This document shows positions 35,474-44,842 of a stretch of DNA of 64,000 nt, in pieces. Source of the DNA: Luteibacter jiangsuensis. Its GTDB lineage: Bacteria > Pseudomonadota > Gammaproteobacteria > Xanthomonadales > Rhodanobacteraceae. The stretch spans positions 712,001 through 776,000 of the forward strand of contig NZ_JAUSSK010000002.1 of assembly GCF_030812295.1 (NCBI RefSeq). The letters run 5' to 3'. Position numbers and translations under genes: made by a program. Below the pieces are notes generated by a model that was not told the origin of the DNA, searched no databases, and saw nothing but the letters and a program-made list of their open reading frames with translations. How positions within the stretch are numbered: the stretch's first letter is position 1; the number at the start of each line of letters is the position of its first letter.

Positions 35474-37174
35474 TCACAGCGAAAACACGTAGAGATGGCC
35501 GCCGAGGGGTATGTTCTTCACACGCGGATCCTTGGCCATGTCGCCGCCCCAGATCGGCACGCCGCCGCCCCAGCCGGCGTAGACGGCGACATACTGCTTG
35601 CCGTCGACCTTCCAGGTGCTCGGTACGCCGAGCACTCCGGAACTCATCTGCGGGCTCTTCCAAAGTACCTTGCCGGTCTTCGCGTCGAAGGCATACAGGT
35701 AGCCGTCGGCGGAACCAGAGAACAGCAGACCGCCGGCCGTGCTCAACATGCCGCCGTTCCACGGCAACTCGGACGGATGGCGCCAGACCTGTTTGCCGGT
35801 ATCGATGTCGATCGCTTGCACCGAACCCCACGTGTCCTTGTTGTCCGGATCGGCGACGACCTTGAAGGTCTCGCCGAGGAAGGGCAAGCCGGCCTTGTAG
35901 TTCACCGTGGCGCCCTTCATCGTCATGCAAGTGTGCAGCGTGGGCACATAGGCCATGTGCGTCTGCGGGTCGACCGAGATCGGCCACCAGTTCTTGCCGC
36001 CGAGGAAACTCGGGCAGGTGAACACCTCCTTGCCCACATCGGGCCGCATCGCGGGGTCCGTCTGTGGCTTGCCGTCCTTGAATCCGCTCACCGACGTGGC
36101 ATGGGCGAACTTCTCCGCATAGATGAGCTTGCCGTCGGTGCGGTCGATGGCATAGAACCAGCCGTTGCGGCTGGCGGTGACCAACGCCTTGTGCTTCACG
36201 CCGTTGTAGTCGATGTCGGTGAGCACGGTTTCATTCGTGCCGTCGTAGTCCCAGCTGTCGTTGGGCGTGTACTGGTAATGCCATTTGATCTTGCCGGTCT
36301 TCGGTTCGATCGCGATAACCGAATCGGTATAGAGATTGTCGCCCGGGCGAAGTGTGGCCAACCACGGGCCGGGGTTGCCCACGCCCCAAAACAGGGTATC
36401 GGTGTCGGCGTCGTAGCTACCGGTGAGCCATGCCGCGCCACCGCCGGTCTTGTAGGCACCTTCCGGCCAGGTGTCGCCGCCAGGTTCATTCGGCGCGGGG
36501 ATCGTGTGCCGCTTCCACACCTGTTTGCCGGTCTCCGCGTCCAGCGCGGCCACGAAACCGCGTGCGCCGTACTCGCCGCCCGAGACGCCGACGATCACCA
36601 TACCCTTGACCACCAGCGGGGCCAGCGTCATCGCATAGCCGACGTCCGGTGCATTGAGCTGTTCGTTCCAGGCGACCTTGCCGGTCTTCGCATCGAGGGC
36701 GACCACGCGGTTATCCAGCGTGGCCATGTAGACCTTGTCGCCGTAAAGCGCGACGCCGCGATTGACCACGTCGCAGCAGATCGTCTTCAGGCCGGTATTG
36801 GACAGGTCGTGTTCGTACTTCCACAGCTGCTTGCCTGTGCTGGCCTGGAAGGCGATCAACTGGTTCTTCGGGGTGGTCACGAACAGATAGTCGCCGTTGA
36901 CGATCGGCGGTGCCTCGTGGCCCATGTCGAAGCCGGTCTTGTAATCCCACACGGTCTTCAGGTTGGCTACGTTGCCGGTATTGATCGTGTCGAAGGGGGC
37001 GAAGCCGGAACTGGTGTAGTCCCGGCGATACATCAGCCACCCGTCGTCCTGCGCGGCCTGCTTCAACCGGGCATCGGTCACCGGTTTATAGTCGCCCGCG
37101 GCGAACGCTCCCGTCGAGTTCACCAAAAGGGCGAACAGCAGGGCGGTAAGGTGTCTGTTTCGCATGGGCGACAT
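35474..37174 (-). CDS. PQQ-dependent alcohol dehydrogenase with lanthanide-type site
   Basis: A periplasmic eight-bladed quinoprotein of 566 residues with a signal peptide (to about 26). Vicinal Cys133-Cys134 (TICCDVV) contact PQQ. Metal ligands by comparison with XoxF/MxaF are Glu201 (GGEYGARG), Asn267 (WGVGNPGPW) and catalytic Asp309. Asp311 in SWDYDG is the extra carboxylate that calcium enzymes such as MxaF lack (Ala) and lanthanide enzymes have. It should oxidise a primary alcohol to an aldehyde for the ald product and pass electrons to the cytochrome fusion 12 bases downstream. ATG at 37174 has AGGAG six bases upstream. The alcohol is unknown. Confidence 0.9.
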   Translation of the reverse strand: MSPMRNRHLTALLFALLVNSTGAFAAGDYKPVTDARLKQAAQDDGWLMYRRDYTSSGFAPFDTINTGNVANLKTVWDYKTGFDMGHEAPPIVNGDYLFVTTPKNQLIAFQASTGKQLWKYEHDLSNTGLKTICCDVVNRGVALYGDKVYMATLDNRVVALDAKTGKVAWNEQLNAPDVGYAMTLAPLVVKGMVIVGVSGGEYGARGFVAALDAETGKQVWKRHTIPAPNEPGGDTWPEGAYKTGGGAAWLTGSYDADTDTLFWGVGNPGPWLATLRPGDNLYTDSVIAIEPKTGKIKWHYQYTPNDSWDYDGTNETVLTDIDYNGVKHKALVTASRNGWFYAIDRTDGKLIYAEKFAHATSVSGFKDGKPQTDPAMRPDVGKEVFTCPSFLGGKNWWPISVDPQTHMAYVPTLHTCMTMKGATVNYKAGLPFLGETFKVVADPDNKDTWGSVQAIDIDTGKQVWRHPSELPWNGGMLSTAGGLLFSGSADGYLYAFDAKTGKVLWKSPQMSSGVLGVPSTWKVDGKQYVAVYAGWGGGVPIWGGDMAKDPRVKNIPLGGHLYVFSL

Positions 37175-37196
37175 GGCGGGCTCCTGGTGCGTGGGA

Positions 37197-39461
37197 TTAC
37201 AGGGACAGCGTGATGGACAGCCATCCGGCGCGTGGTGCGCCGGGGCCGAGGAATCGAGGGTCGTTCAGCCCGGGAAGTACGGACGATGGATTGCCGAGAA
37301 CGCCGAAGCTGACGTAGCGGCGATCGAGCAGGTTCTCGACGCGCGCCGAGATTTGTACCCGCGGGGTGACTTGCCAGTGTGCGTCGAGGTCGAACAGCGC
37401 ATACCCGCCGGTCTTGCCCAGGGCGTTGATCTCGTCCCCACGCAAGTACTGGCCGGAACTGAAGCGCCCATCGATGCCGAACGTTACGACCGGTGTCGGT
37501 GACCAGTCCGCGCCGACCTTGAGCATGTGCCTGGGCAAGCCGGGAATATCGTCGCCACGCTTCACCGTGACGACGCCATCGGCGTCGGCGTCGGGATGAT
37601 GGGCGCTGATCTGGTCGAAGCCGGAAAGGAAACGTGCGCGCAGGTACGCATAGGCCATATGCCAGTCGATACCGGCCCAGCGACCGCGTAACGATGCCTG
37701 GACGCCTTCTCGTCGCGTATCGCCCACGTTGGCGAAGAAGCCTCGATTCGAGAGGCCGCCACCCGTGGTCTGGAAAACGATATCGTGCGCGCTGGTGCTC
37801 CGATACAGGGAGGCGTCCCAATGCAGCACCGCGCCACCGCCTCGCAGGCCGGCCTCGACACTGCGGGCGACCACCTGCTTCAGCGGCGGATCGGAGACGA
37901 AGTCGTTGGGCAACCTGCATGGCGCTTCCTCGTCGGCACAGGTCAGTTCGACGGGAGTGGGTGCGCGTGTCGACTCGCTGTAGCTGGCGAACGCCGAGAC
38001 CCGGCGGGAGAGTAACCAGCTGAGCCCCACGGAGGGATTGAAGCGGGAGAAGGTGTGACCGCCATCCAGCGCGCGATTCCTTCCGCTGCGGTCGGCGATG
38101 GAAACCCGCGTCCGATTGAAGCGGGCGGCGAGATCGAGCGTCCAGTCGGACGACAGGCGCAGCCTATCGCTCACGAAGGCGGCCCGATCGCGCGTCGTCG
38201 CGTGCACGGCAACGGCCTCGCTGGGAATCGCAGGACCGTCGGCGGCGACGTGGCGGGCCTCGTCGAGGAGCCCGACGCGCTGTTCGGAGGTGTAACCGAC
38301 GGAACCGCGACGCTCGTCGACACCAAGGAAGAACGTGTTGTCACGGCCGAAGAGACGGGTGGCGCCGTGGAGCACGGCGCTGCCACCCCGTGCCCGCTGG
38401 CGCCGCATGCCGAGGTTGGCGATGGCGTCATAGCGGGAAGAGACAGGAGTGCCCCGCGCATCGAGAATGGCGTCTCGGCCGTCTTCCCCGCAGAGGATCG
38501 ACGCGTCGTCGTTGCATGCCGCGTACTCGCTGGTGTCACCGTTGTAGGAACGTGTGCGGACGCGGCGGGTGAAGGCCGTCACGATGAGCGAGGACCTGTC
38601 GGTGAGGCGCCAGGTGCCAGTCAGGCTGGCCTGGCTGAGCCGGTTCGATGTCTCGTCGGGCGCGGTGAATATGGCGGCGCGTCGCTGGCGCAGCAGTTCC
38701 GCGGGCGAGGCGCCGTTTCCGGTGAGATCCGTCCGGGCTTGGGCGAGATGCAGGTCGAGGTCGAGCCTGTCGCCGCGGAAGCTGAAGGCACCCAGTGAGT
38801 GGCGCGCATGCGAGGGAGAGAGATCGCGCCAGCCGCGTTCGTCCATGCGGTCGCCGAGCACGTAGTAGCCCAGACCGCCATCGTTGCCGCCGCTTTCCAG
38901 GAACGAGGTTTCACGTCCGAACGAGCCTGTCTCACGGCCTATCCGCGTACCCGGTGCGCTGAAGCCGGTTTTCGTGCGCAGGTCGATCGCTCCGCCGAGG
39001 GCGTTCTGGCCGAACACGGGACTGGCGCCGGCGCTCAGGGTCGCGCCGTCCACGGCACGGGATGGTATGAGGTCCCAGTTCACGGTGTCGCCGAAGACTT
39101 CGTTGACGCGCACGCCATCCTGGTAGATGGCCAGGCCCTGCGGCGTTCCGAGCAGGGGTGATGCCGTATACCCGCGGTACTGCAGGTCCGGCTGCCAGGG
39201 GTTGCCTTGCACGGCATTGAGCGAGATGCCGGGGATGTCGCGATCCAGTGCATCCGCCAACCCGGTGGAACGCGTCGGGTCCGTGTCGTGTCGATCCAGC
39301 CAACGCGTGTCGTAGGGAATCGTCCTCGCATCGCGCGATTCGTAGAGGCCGGGCGCCACGGCGACCACGGTGACCACCGGGAGGTTCACCGATACCCGAT
39401 CGACCGCATTGGCGACGGAGGTCGCCAATGCGGTCGCGGCGCAGGCCCCGAACGGACGCAT
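37197..39461 (-). CDS. TonB-dependent receptor of the alcohol-oxidation operon, possible lanthanide receptor
   Basis: A 754-residue outer-membrane receptor with a short signal peptide (to about 20). The plug contains IPGISLNAVQGNPWQPDLQYRG, SPLLGTPQGLAIYQDGVRVN and FGDTVNWDLIPSRA at about 75-145. The barrel ends LSITLSL. These plug motifs resemble receptors found beside xoxF-type genes and tied to lanthanide-chelate uptake (LutH-like), from memory of the family. It lies between ald and the quinoprotein gene with gaps of 10 and 22 bases. ATG at 39461 was chosen; a GTG at 39470 is possible. Without the neighbours it would be called only a TonB receptor. Confidence 0.82.
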   Translation of the reverse strand: MRPFGACAATALATSVANAVDRVSVNLPVVTVVAVAPGLYESRDARTIPYDTRWLDRHDTDPTRSTGLADALDRDIPGISLNAVQGNPWQPDLQYRGYTASPLLGTPQGLAIYQDGVRVNEVFGDTVNWDLIPSRAVDGATLSAGASPVFGQNALGGAIDLRTKTGFSAPGTRIGRETGSFGRETSFLESGGNDGGLGYYVLGDRMDERGWRDLSPSHARHSLGAFSFRGDRLDLDLHLAQARTDLTGNGASPAELLRQRRAAIFTAPDETSNRLSQASLTGTWRLTDRSSLIVTAFTRRVRTRSYNGDTSEYAACNDDASILCGEDGRDAILDARGTPVSSRYDAIANLGMRRQRARGGSAVLHGATRLFGRDNTFFLGVDERRGSVGYTSEQRVGLLDEARHVAADGPAIPSEAVAVHATTRDRAAFVSDRLRLSSDWTLDLAARFNRTRVSIADRSGRNRALDGGHTFSRFNPSVGLSWLLSRRVSAFASYSESTRAPTPVELTCADEEAPCRLPNDFVSDPPLKQVVARSVEAGLRGGGAVLHWDASLYRSTSAHDIVFQTTGGGLSNRGFFANVGDTRREGVQASLRGRWAGIDWHMAYAYLRARFLSGFDQISAHHPDADADGVVTVKRGDDIPGLPRHMLKVGADWSPTPVVTFGIDGRFSSGQYLRGDEINALGKTGGYALFDLDAHWQVTPRVQISARVENLLDRRYVSFGVLGNPSSVLPGLNDPRFLGPGAPRAGWLSITLSL

Positions 39462-39471
39462 GCGCCACACT

Positions 39472-40992
39472 TCAGAAGAAGCCCAGCTTCTTCGGCGAGT
39501 AACTGACCAGGAGGTTCTTCGTCTGTTGGTAGTGGTCGAGCATCATGCGGTGCGTTTCACGGCCGATGCCCGACTGCTTGTAGCCGCCGAAGGCCGCATG
39601 CGCGGGGTAGGCGTGATAGCAGTTGGTCCAGACGCGGCCGGCCTGGATACCTCGGCCGAAGCGATAGGCACGGTTGCCGTCGCGCGTCCAAACCCCCGCG
39701 CCAAGACCGTAGAGCGTATCGTTGGCGATGGACAAGGCTTCTTCGTCGGTGTCGAAGGTGGTTACGGCGACGACTGGACCGAAGATTTCCTCCTGGAAGA
39801 CGCGCATCTTGTTGTGGCCAACAAAGACGGTTGGCTGCACGTAGTAACCGCCCGCGAGTTCTCCACCGAGGTTCGCTCGCGCACCGCCGGCGAGCACCTT
39901 CGCGCCCTCCTGCTTGCCGATGTCCATGTAGGAGAGGATTTTCTCCAACTGCTCGCTGGACGCTTGCGCACCGATCATCGTCGTAGGATCCAACGGATTG
40001 CCCGCCTTGATCGCCGCGACACGTTCGAGCGCCCGCTCCATGAAACGGTCATAGATCGATGCATGGATCAGCGCACGGCTGGGACAGGTGCAGACCTCGC
40101 CCTGGTTGAGCGCGAACAACACGAAGCCTTCGATCGCCTTGTCGAAGAAATCGTCGTCTTCCGCCGCGACGTCCGCGAAGAAGATGTTCGGCGACTTTCC
40201 GCCGAGTTCCAGCGTCACCGGAATCAGGTTCTGGCTGGCGTACTGCATGATCAACCGGCCGGTGGTCGTCTCGCCCGTGAAGGCGATCTTGGCGATGCGG
40301 TTGGACGAGGCGAGCGGCTTGCCCGCTTCCAGGCCGAAACCGTTGACGATGTTGAGTACGCCGGGCGGCAGCAGGTCGCCGACCAGTTCCGCCCAGACCA
40401 GGATGCTGGCCGGGGTCTGTTCGGCGGGCTTGAGCACGACGCAATTGCCGGCGGCCAGCGCGGGCGCCATCTTCCAGGCGGCCATCAGCAGCGGGAAGTT
40501 CCACGGAATGATCTGGCCGACGACGCCAAGCGGTTCGTGGAACTGGTAGGCGACGGTGTCGCCGTCGATCTCGCCCAGGGTACCTTCCTGCGCACGGATG
40601 CAGCCGGCGAAGTAGCGGAAATGGTCGATCGCCAGCGGTACATCGGCAGCCATCGTCTCGCGGATCGGCTTGCCGTTGTCCCAGGTCTCGGCATGGGCAA
40701 GGAGGTCGATGTTCTGCTCCATGCGGTCGGCGATCAGGTTGAGGACGCGAGCGCGCTCGGCCACGGGTGTGCGGCCCCAGCCATCCTTCGCGGCGTGCGC
40801 GGCGTCCAGTGCGGCGTCGATGTCGGCGGCATCGGAACGGGGAATCTCGCAGAAGGCCTTGCCAGTGATCGGTGTGATGTTGTCGAAGTACCTGCCACTC
40901 CTGGGCTCCACCCAGCGACCGCCGATGTAGTTGCCGTAGCGCTGCTTGAAGGGGACCTGCACGGCGAGGTGTTGTTGTTCGAGCTTGGTCAT
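39472..40992 (-). CDS. NAD-dependent aldehyde dehydrogenase (AldB/ExaC type)
   Basis: Oxidises the aldehyde made by the PQQ dehydrogenase to a carboxylate. The 506-residue protein has the NAD segment [21 protein letters not shown] near 168. Catalytic Glu lies in [12 protein letters not shown] near 268 and Cys in [15 protein letters not shown] near 304 (adjacent CTC). The C-terminal [13 protein letters not shown] near 470 is typical of AldB/ExaC. It is the first gene of the operon, 42 bases downstream of a sigma-54 promoter, with ribosome-binding site GGAGAA six bases upstream. Confidence 0.93.
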   Translation of the reverse strand: MTKLEQQHLAVQVPFKQRYGNYIGGRWVEPRSGRYFDNITPITGKAFCEIPRSDAADIDAALDAAHAAKDGWGRTPVAERARVLNLIADRMEQNIDLLAHAETWDNGKPIRETMAADVPLAIDHFRYFAGCIRAQEGTLGEIDGDTVAYQFHEPLGVVGQIIPWNFPLLMAAWKMAPALAAGNCVVLKPAEQTPASILVWAELVGDLLPPGVLNIVNGFGLEAGKPLASSNRIAKIAFTGETTTGRLIMQYASQNLIPVTLELGGKSPNIFFADVAAEDDDFFDKAIEGFVLFALNQGEVCTCPSRALIHASIYDRFMERALERVAAIKAGNPLDPTTMIGAQASSEQLEKILSYMDIGKQEGAKVLAGGARANLGGELAGGYYVQPTVFVGHNKMRVFQEEIFGPVVAVTTFDTDEEALSIANDTLYGLGAGVWTRDGNRAYRFGRGIQAGRVWTNCYHAYPAHAAFGGYKQSGIGRETHRMMLDHYQQTKNLLVSYSPKKLGFF

Positions 40993-41033
40993 GGGTGGTT
41001 CTCCATTCGGGGACGGACTGTTGTCACCGGAGG

Positions 41034-41049
41034 AGCACGGGACATGCCA
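41034..41049 (-). promoter_or_regulatory. Sigma-54 (-24/-12) promoter of the ald operon
   Basis: TGGCATGTCCCGTGCT matches the -24/-12 consensus TGGCACG-N4-TTGC at all but two defined positions and keeps the exact GG/GC spacing. It lies 42 bases upstream of the ald ATG. A GAFTGA-bearing activator is divergent, as this promoter class requires. Confidence 0.82.
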
Positions 41050-41210
41050 GAAGACGTTCCCCGTCGAGCCATGCTGCGCTGCGTTCGGGGCGCCTGGCAT
41101 GCTTTCCAGAATGGCCGGAAGATCGGCCGTTGCGCTGCAGCACGTGGCTCGCCGAACGTCGTGTTGCGGCGACGACACGAACGTGCTTTGAATCGGGACA
41201 TCCGCCGCGA

Positions 41211-41229
41211 CAGGTGTCGCAAATTGCGA
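41211..41229. promoter_or_regulatory. 19-bp palindromic activator site between ald and acoR-like gene
   Basis: GTGTCGCAAATTGCGACAC is a perfect inverted repeat (nine-base arms around one A), about 165 bp upstream of the sigma-54 promoter and 20 bp before the activator ATG. This is the expected place for the activator's upstream sequence and for autoregulation. A second, imperfect dyad CGTGTTGCGGCGACACG lies at 41160-41176 with a shorter centre. Confidence 0.75.
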
Positions 41230-41249
41230 CACATCGAACAGGGACATCG

Positions 41250-43100
41250 ACCATGCGCCAGTTGTCTTCCTCCGAAGCGATTACCGTTGCCCGCCGCCGC
41301 TTCTTCGATGGAGGGGTGGCGCCGCATGGCCTGGTACCGGAAAACATCCTGGCGTCGTGGCGTCGTTGCGCCGAGAGCGGTCTCGATGCGGCGGCGCGGC
41401 CGGTTCTCATGCCGATGGAGCGTCATGCCCTGTCGGAACGGCAGGAACGTCACGAGGAGCTGAGGCGACTGTGCCGGCCCGAGCTGGAGTCGCTATACGC
41501 CAGTGCGAACCAGGCGGGTAGCATCGTCATCCTCACCGCCGCGGATGGCCTGATCCTGGACGCGCTGGGCGACGCGGAGTTCCTGACCAAGGCCGCACGC
41601 GTGGCGTTGAAGCCGGGCGTGCCGTGGAGCGAGGCGGCCACCGGCACCAATGCCATCGGGACCGCGATCGTCGAGCGACGTGCGGTGGAGGTGCGTGGGC
41701 AGGAACACTTCTATCGCCCTCACGGCATGCTCAGCTGTTCGGCGTCGCCGATCTTCGACCCCCGTGGCGCTGTTGTCGGTGTCCTCGACTTGTCCGGCGA
41801 GGCTTCCATCCGTCACCTGCACGCGCTTGGCATGGTCCAGCTTGCGGTTGAACAAATCGAGTACCGTTTGTTCGAGCGTCAGTTTCCGGGTGCGGAAATC
41901 GTGCGCTTCCAACACGACCCCGAGTTGCTCGGCACGCCGCGCGAAGGCATGGTGGTGTTCGAGAACCATAAGCTGGTGGCGGCCAATCGGCAGGCCTTGC
42001 GCCTGCTCGGTCTGGATTGGAACGAGCTTGGTCGGACCCGCTACGACGACCTGTTCGCTTCGGCGTTGCCGCGCCCGGGCGATACGGTCGGCATGCGTTG
42101 CCAGACGGGTGAACTGCTTCACGCGCGCCGTGAGGCATCGACCCGGGTGAGCGTGCCGGTGCGACAGCCGCGTGCGAAGCCGGCACGCAACGCGGTTTCG
42201 GTGTTCGCCCCGGAGATCGCACAGGCCATCGAGCGTCATGTTCGTCTGCTCGATGCCGATATCCCCACCTTGCTGCAAGGCGAGACCGGCACCGGCAAGG
42301 AACGCGTGGCGCGCGAACTGCACCGGCGCAGCGCGCGCGCCACGGGGCCGTTCGTCGCGGTGAACTGCGCGGCCTTGCCCGAGGGACTGATCGAAGCCGA
42401 ACTGTTTGGCTACCAGGCGGGCGCGTTCACCGGCGCTCGCAAGGAAGGCGCGGCGGGCCTGCTCCGCGATGCGGACGGCGGCGTGCTCTTCCTGGATGAA
42501 CTCGGCGACATGCCGCTCACTCTGCAAAGCCGCTTCCTTCGCGTATTGCAGGAGCGCGAGGTCACCCCTTTGGGTGGCGGGCGCCCGTGCGCGGTCGACA
42601 TCGCGGTGATCGCCGCCACGCACCAGGATCTCACCCTCGCGGTGGCGGCGGGAACCTTTCGCGCGGATCTCTACTACCGCATCGCTCAGGCCACGATGTG
42701 CCTGCCGGCCTTGCGCGACCATGCCAGCGTGATCGCCACGATTCGCGCGATGTGGCTCGCGATCGACGGCGACGAGGCCGGTGTGCGCCTTTCGGACGAC
42801 CTGGTGGAGCATATGGCATCCCTGCCATGGCCGGGCAACCTGCGGCAGCTCGTGGGTGTGTTGCGCAGCATGATGGTCATGGCGGACGCCGGCCGCGTGC
42901 TGGGCATCGTGGATCTTCCCGCGGAGCTGCGCGCACCCGTCCAGTCCCGGCCGGCCGCCGTGCCGACGGAAGGCCGCCTCGATATCATCGAACAGCAGGC
43001 CATCGATCAGGCCATCGCCCAATGTCGCGGCAACGTGGCCGCCGCGGCCCGTCGTCTCGGCATCAGCCGTAGCACGATCTACCGGAAGCTTGAGCGTTAG
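41250..43100 (+). CDS. AcoR-type sigma-54-dependent activator
   Basis: A 616-residue activator divergent from the ald operon. An N-terminal GAF-like sensor region (about 60-200; [20 protein letters not shown]) is followed by a PAS-like segment (about 220-290). The AAA+ domain has Walker A GETGTGKE near 345, the sigma-54 contact GAFTGA near 390, Walker [15 protein letters not shown] and [12 protein letters not shown] Fis-type helix-turn-helix ends the protein ([17 protein letters not shown]). Relatives respond to acetoin, ethanol or aldehydes. It probably turns on the whole alcohol-oxidation operon through the palindrome near its own start. Confidence 0.92.
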   Translation, partial: TMRQLSSSEAITVARRRFFDGGVAPHGLVPENILASWRRCAESGLDAAARPVLMPMERHALSERQERHEELRRLCRPELESLYASANQAGSIVILTAADGLILDALGDAEFLTKAARVALKPGVPWSEAATGTNAIGTAIVERRAVEVRGQEHFYRPHGMLSCSASPIFDPRGAVVGVLDLSGEASIRHLHALGMVQLAVEQIEYRLFERQFPGAEIVRFQHDPELLGTPREGMVVFENHKLVAANRQALRLLGLDWNELGRTRYDDLFASALPRPGDTVGMRCQTGELLHARREASTRVSVPVRQPRAKPARNAVSVFAPEIAQAIERHVRLLDADIPTLLQGETGTGKERVARELHRRSARATGPFVAVNCAALPEGLIEAELFGYQAGAFTGARKEGAAGLLRDADGGVLFLDELGDMPLTLQSRFLRVLQEREVTPLGGGRPCAVDIAVIAATHQDLTLAVAAGTFRADLYYRIAQATMCLPALRDHASVIATIRAMWLAIDGDEAGVRLSDDLVEHMASLPWPGNLRQLVGVLRSMMVMADAGRVLGIVDLPAELRAPVQSRPAAVPTEGRLDIIEQQAIDQAIAQCRGNVAAAARRLGISRSTIYRKLER

Positions 43101-43152
43101 CCCATGCCGTGGGGGTGCCGTTGGGATCGTGCCGCCGGGGTGGAAGCGTGGC

Positions 43153-43545
43153 TCAGGTCGCCGGCAGCGGCTGCACCGGGGTCGGTTTGTGATTGCTGTC
43201 CAGCGCGATCATGGTGAAGGTGCCGCGAGTGCACAGTTCACGCTCGCCGGAGATCAGGTCCTCGGTATACATCGCCACGTCGATCTTCATCGAGGTGCGG
43301 CCCACCGATACGACCGTGGCGATCAATTCCACCATCTGGCCCTTGCGCACGGGTACGTGGAAGTCCACTTGCTCGGAGCGAGCGGTGACCACGATCTGAC
43401 GTGAATAACGCGAGGCGGCGAGGAAGGCGGCCTTGTCCATCCATGCCAGCGCCTGGCCGCCGAAGAGCGTGCCGAGGTGGTTGGTGTGGTCCGGGAAGAC
43501 GATCTCGAGGACGCGGGCCTCGGTGGGGCGGTCGATGGGGGTCAT
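43153..43545 (-). CDS. Acyl-CoA thioesterase (YciA type)
   Basis: A hotdog-fold thioesterase of 130 residues. PDHTNHLGTLFGGQALAWMDKAAFLAA near 18-44 contains the catalytic Asn/His and Asp region of the YciA/BACH group. EQVDFHVPVRKGQMVELIA follows. It hydrolyses acyl-CoA of varied chain length by family. It stands alone between acoR and nrdB. Confidence 0.9.
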   Translation of the reverse strand: MTPIDRPTEARVLEIVFPDHTNHLGTLFGGQALAWMDKAAFLAASRYSRQIVVTARSEQVDFHVPVRKGQMVELIATVVSVGRTSMKIDVAMYTEDLISGERELCTRGTFTMIALDSNHKPTPVQPLPAT

Positions 43546-43601
43546 GTTGGGGCTGCCTTGGGAGGTGAGGCGACCATGCTATCGCGGACAGGGTCCAGAA
43601 C

Positions 43602-43672
43602 ATCGCCGACAGGGTCGGCTCCCACCAGAGCGGCGCTGCGGTGCTTGGGTGGGAGCCGACCCTGTCGGCGAT
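43602..43672. repeat. Inverted pair of the palindromic repeat
   Basis: A reverse copy at 43602-43625 and a forward copy at 43649-43672, both with the CCCTGT centre, lie between the thioesterase gene and the end of nrdB. The order here (reverse then forward) is opposite to most other pairs. Confidence 0.88.
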
Positions 43673-43694
43673 GCTTCTGGAGCGGCCGATGCCT

Positions 43695-44723
43695 CTAGAA
43701 CGACTGATCGAACGCCACCTCGCCCTGCACGCCCACCTGGTACGACGATACGCGCCGCTCGAAGAAGTTCGTCAGTTCCTGCACGTCCTGCAGATCCATG
43801 AAGTCGAAGGGGTTCTTCGCGCCGTACTTCTTCGGCATGTCGAGCTGCACCAGGCGTTGGTCGGCGCAGTACTCCAGGTACTGGCGCATGTCGTTCACGG
43901 AGAGCCCGGCCACGCCACCGGAGAGCACGTCCGCCGCGAACTGCGTTTCGCATGCGATGGCGTCTTCCAGCATCGCCTCCACCTGCTGGCGCATGTCCTC
44001 GTCGAAGAGGTCGGGCTCCTGCTCGCGCACCGTGCGCACCACCTCGAAGGCGAACGCCATGTGCCCGGACTCGTCGCGGAACACCCAGTTGGTACCCGAG
44101 GCCAGGCCGTGCAGCAGGCCGCGCGAACGCAGGTAATACACGTAAGCGAAGGCGGCGAAGAAGAACAGGCCTTCGATGCACGCGGCGAAACAGATCAGGT
44201 TGAGCAGGAACTGGCGGCGGTGCTCGCGCGTCTCCAGCCGGTTGAGGTCCTGGATGGAGTCGATCCACTTGAAGCAGAACTCACCCTTCTGCCGGATCGA
44301 GGGAATGCTCTCGATCGCGGCGAAAGCCTTGTTCCGTTCCGACGGCTCCGGAATGTAGGTATCCAGCAGCGTGAGGTAGAACTGCACGTGAAGCGCTTCC
44401 TCGTACAGCTGGCGCGAGAGGAACATGCGCGCCTCGGGCGAATTCACGTGCTGGTAGAGGTTCAGCACGAGGTTGTTCGACACGATGGTGTCGCCCGTGG
44501 CGAAGAAGGCGACGAGGCGATGGATCAGGTGGCGATCCGCGTCGGACATCTTGGCCTTCAGGTCGGTCACGTCGAGCGAGAAATCCACTTCCTCCACCGT
44601 CCAGGTATTGCGGATGGCGGCGCGATACATCTCGTAGAACTGCGGATACTTCATCGGCCGCAGTGTCAGTTCGAAACCGGGATCGAGGATGTGGGTATCG
44701 CGGGTGATCGGTGAAGCGGACAT
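43695..44723 (-). CDS. nrdB: Ribonucleotide reductase class Ia, beta subunit
   Basis: Carries the di-iron/tyrosyl radical used by NrdA, 342 residues. In RQLYEEALHVQFYL (near 105-118) the ExxHxxxY spacing equals E115/H118/Y122 of E. coli, so the radical Tyr is present. DESGHMAFAFEVV near 215 has the later iron ligands. ATG 44723 fits. It lies 119 bases after nrdA, with a repeat pair in the gap, and should be co-transcribed from the B12/NrdR-controlled promoter. Confidence 0.95.
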   Translation of the reverse strand: MSASPITRDTHILDPGFELTLRPMKYPQFYEMYRAAIRNTWTVEEVDFSLDVTDLKAKMSDADRHLIHRLVAFFATGDTIVSNNLVLNLYQHVNSPEARMFLSRQLYEEALHVQFYLTLLDTYIPEPSERNKAFAAIESIPSIRQKGEFCFKWIDSIQDLNRLETREHRRQFLLNLICFAACIEGLFFFAAFAYVYYLRSRGLLHGLASGTNWVFRDESGHMAFAFEVVRTVREQEPDLFDEDMRQQVEAMLEDAIACETQFAADVLSGGVAGLSVNDMRQYLEYCADQRLVQLDMPKKYGAKNPFDFMDLQDVQELTNFFERRVSSYQVGVQGEVAFDQSF

Positions 44724-44753
44724 CGGGTACCTCGGGGAATGTGAGCAGCTTCC

Positions 44754-44830
44754 GTGGGAGCCGCTTCAGCGGCGATGGGCGTTTCGGCCAAACCGCTCCG
44801 TTGGCTTTTCGCCGATGAATCGGCTCCCAC
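44754..44830. repeat. Inverted pair of the repeat inside the nrdAB operon
   Basis: A forward copy at 44754-44776 (GCTTCAGC centre) and a reverse copy at 44808-44830 (ATTCAT centre, same as the copy at 1393) fill the nrdA-nrdB gap. Such a hairpin between genes could set the ratio of the two subunits. Confidence 0.87.
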
Positions 44831-44842
44831 ATGGACTTTCTT

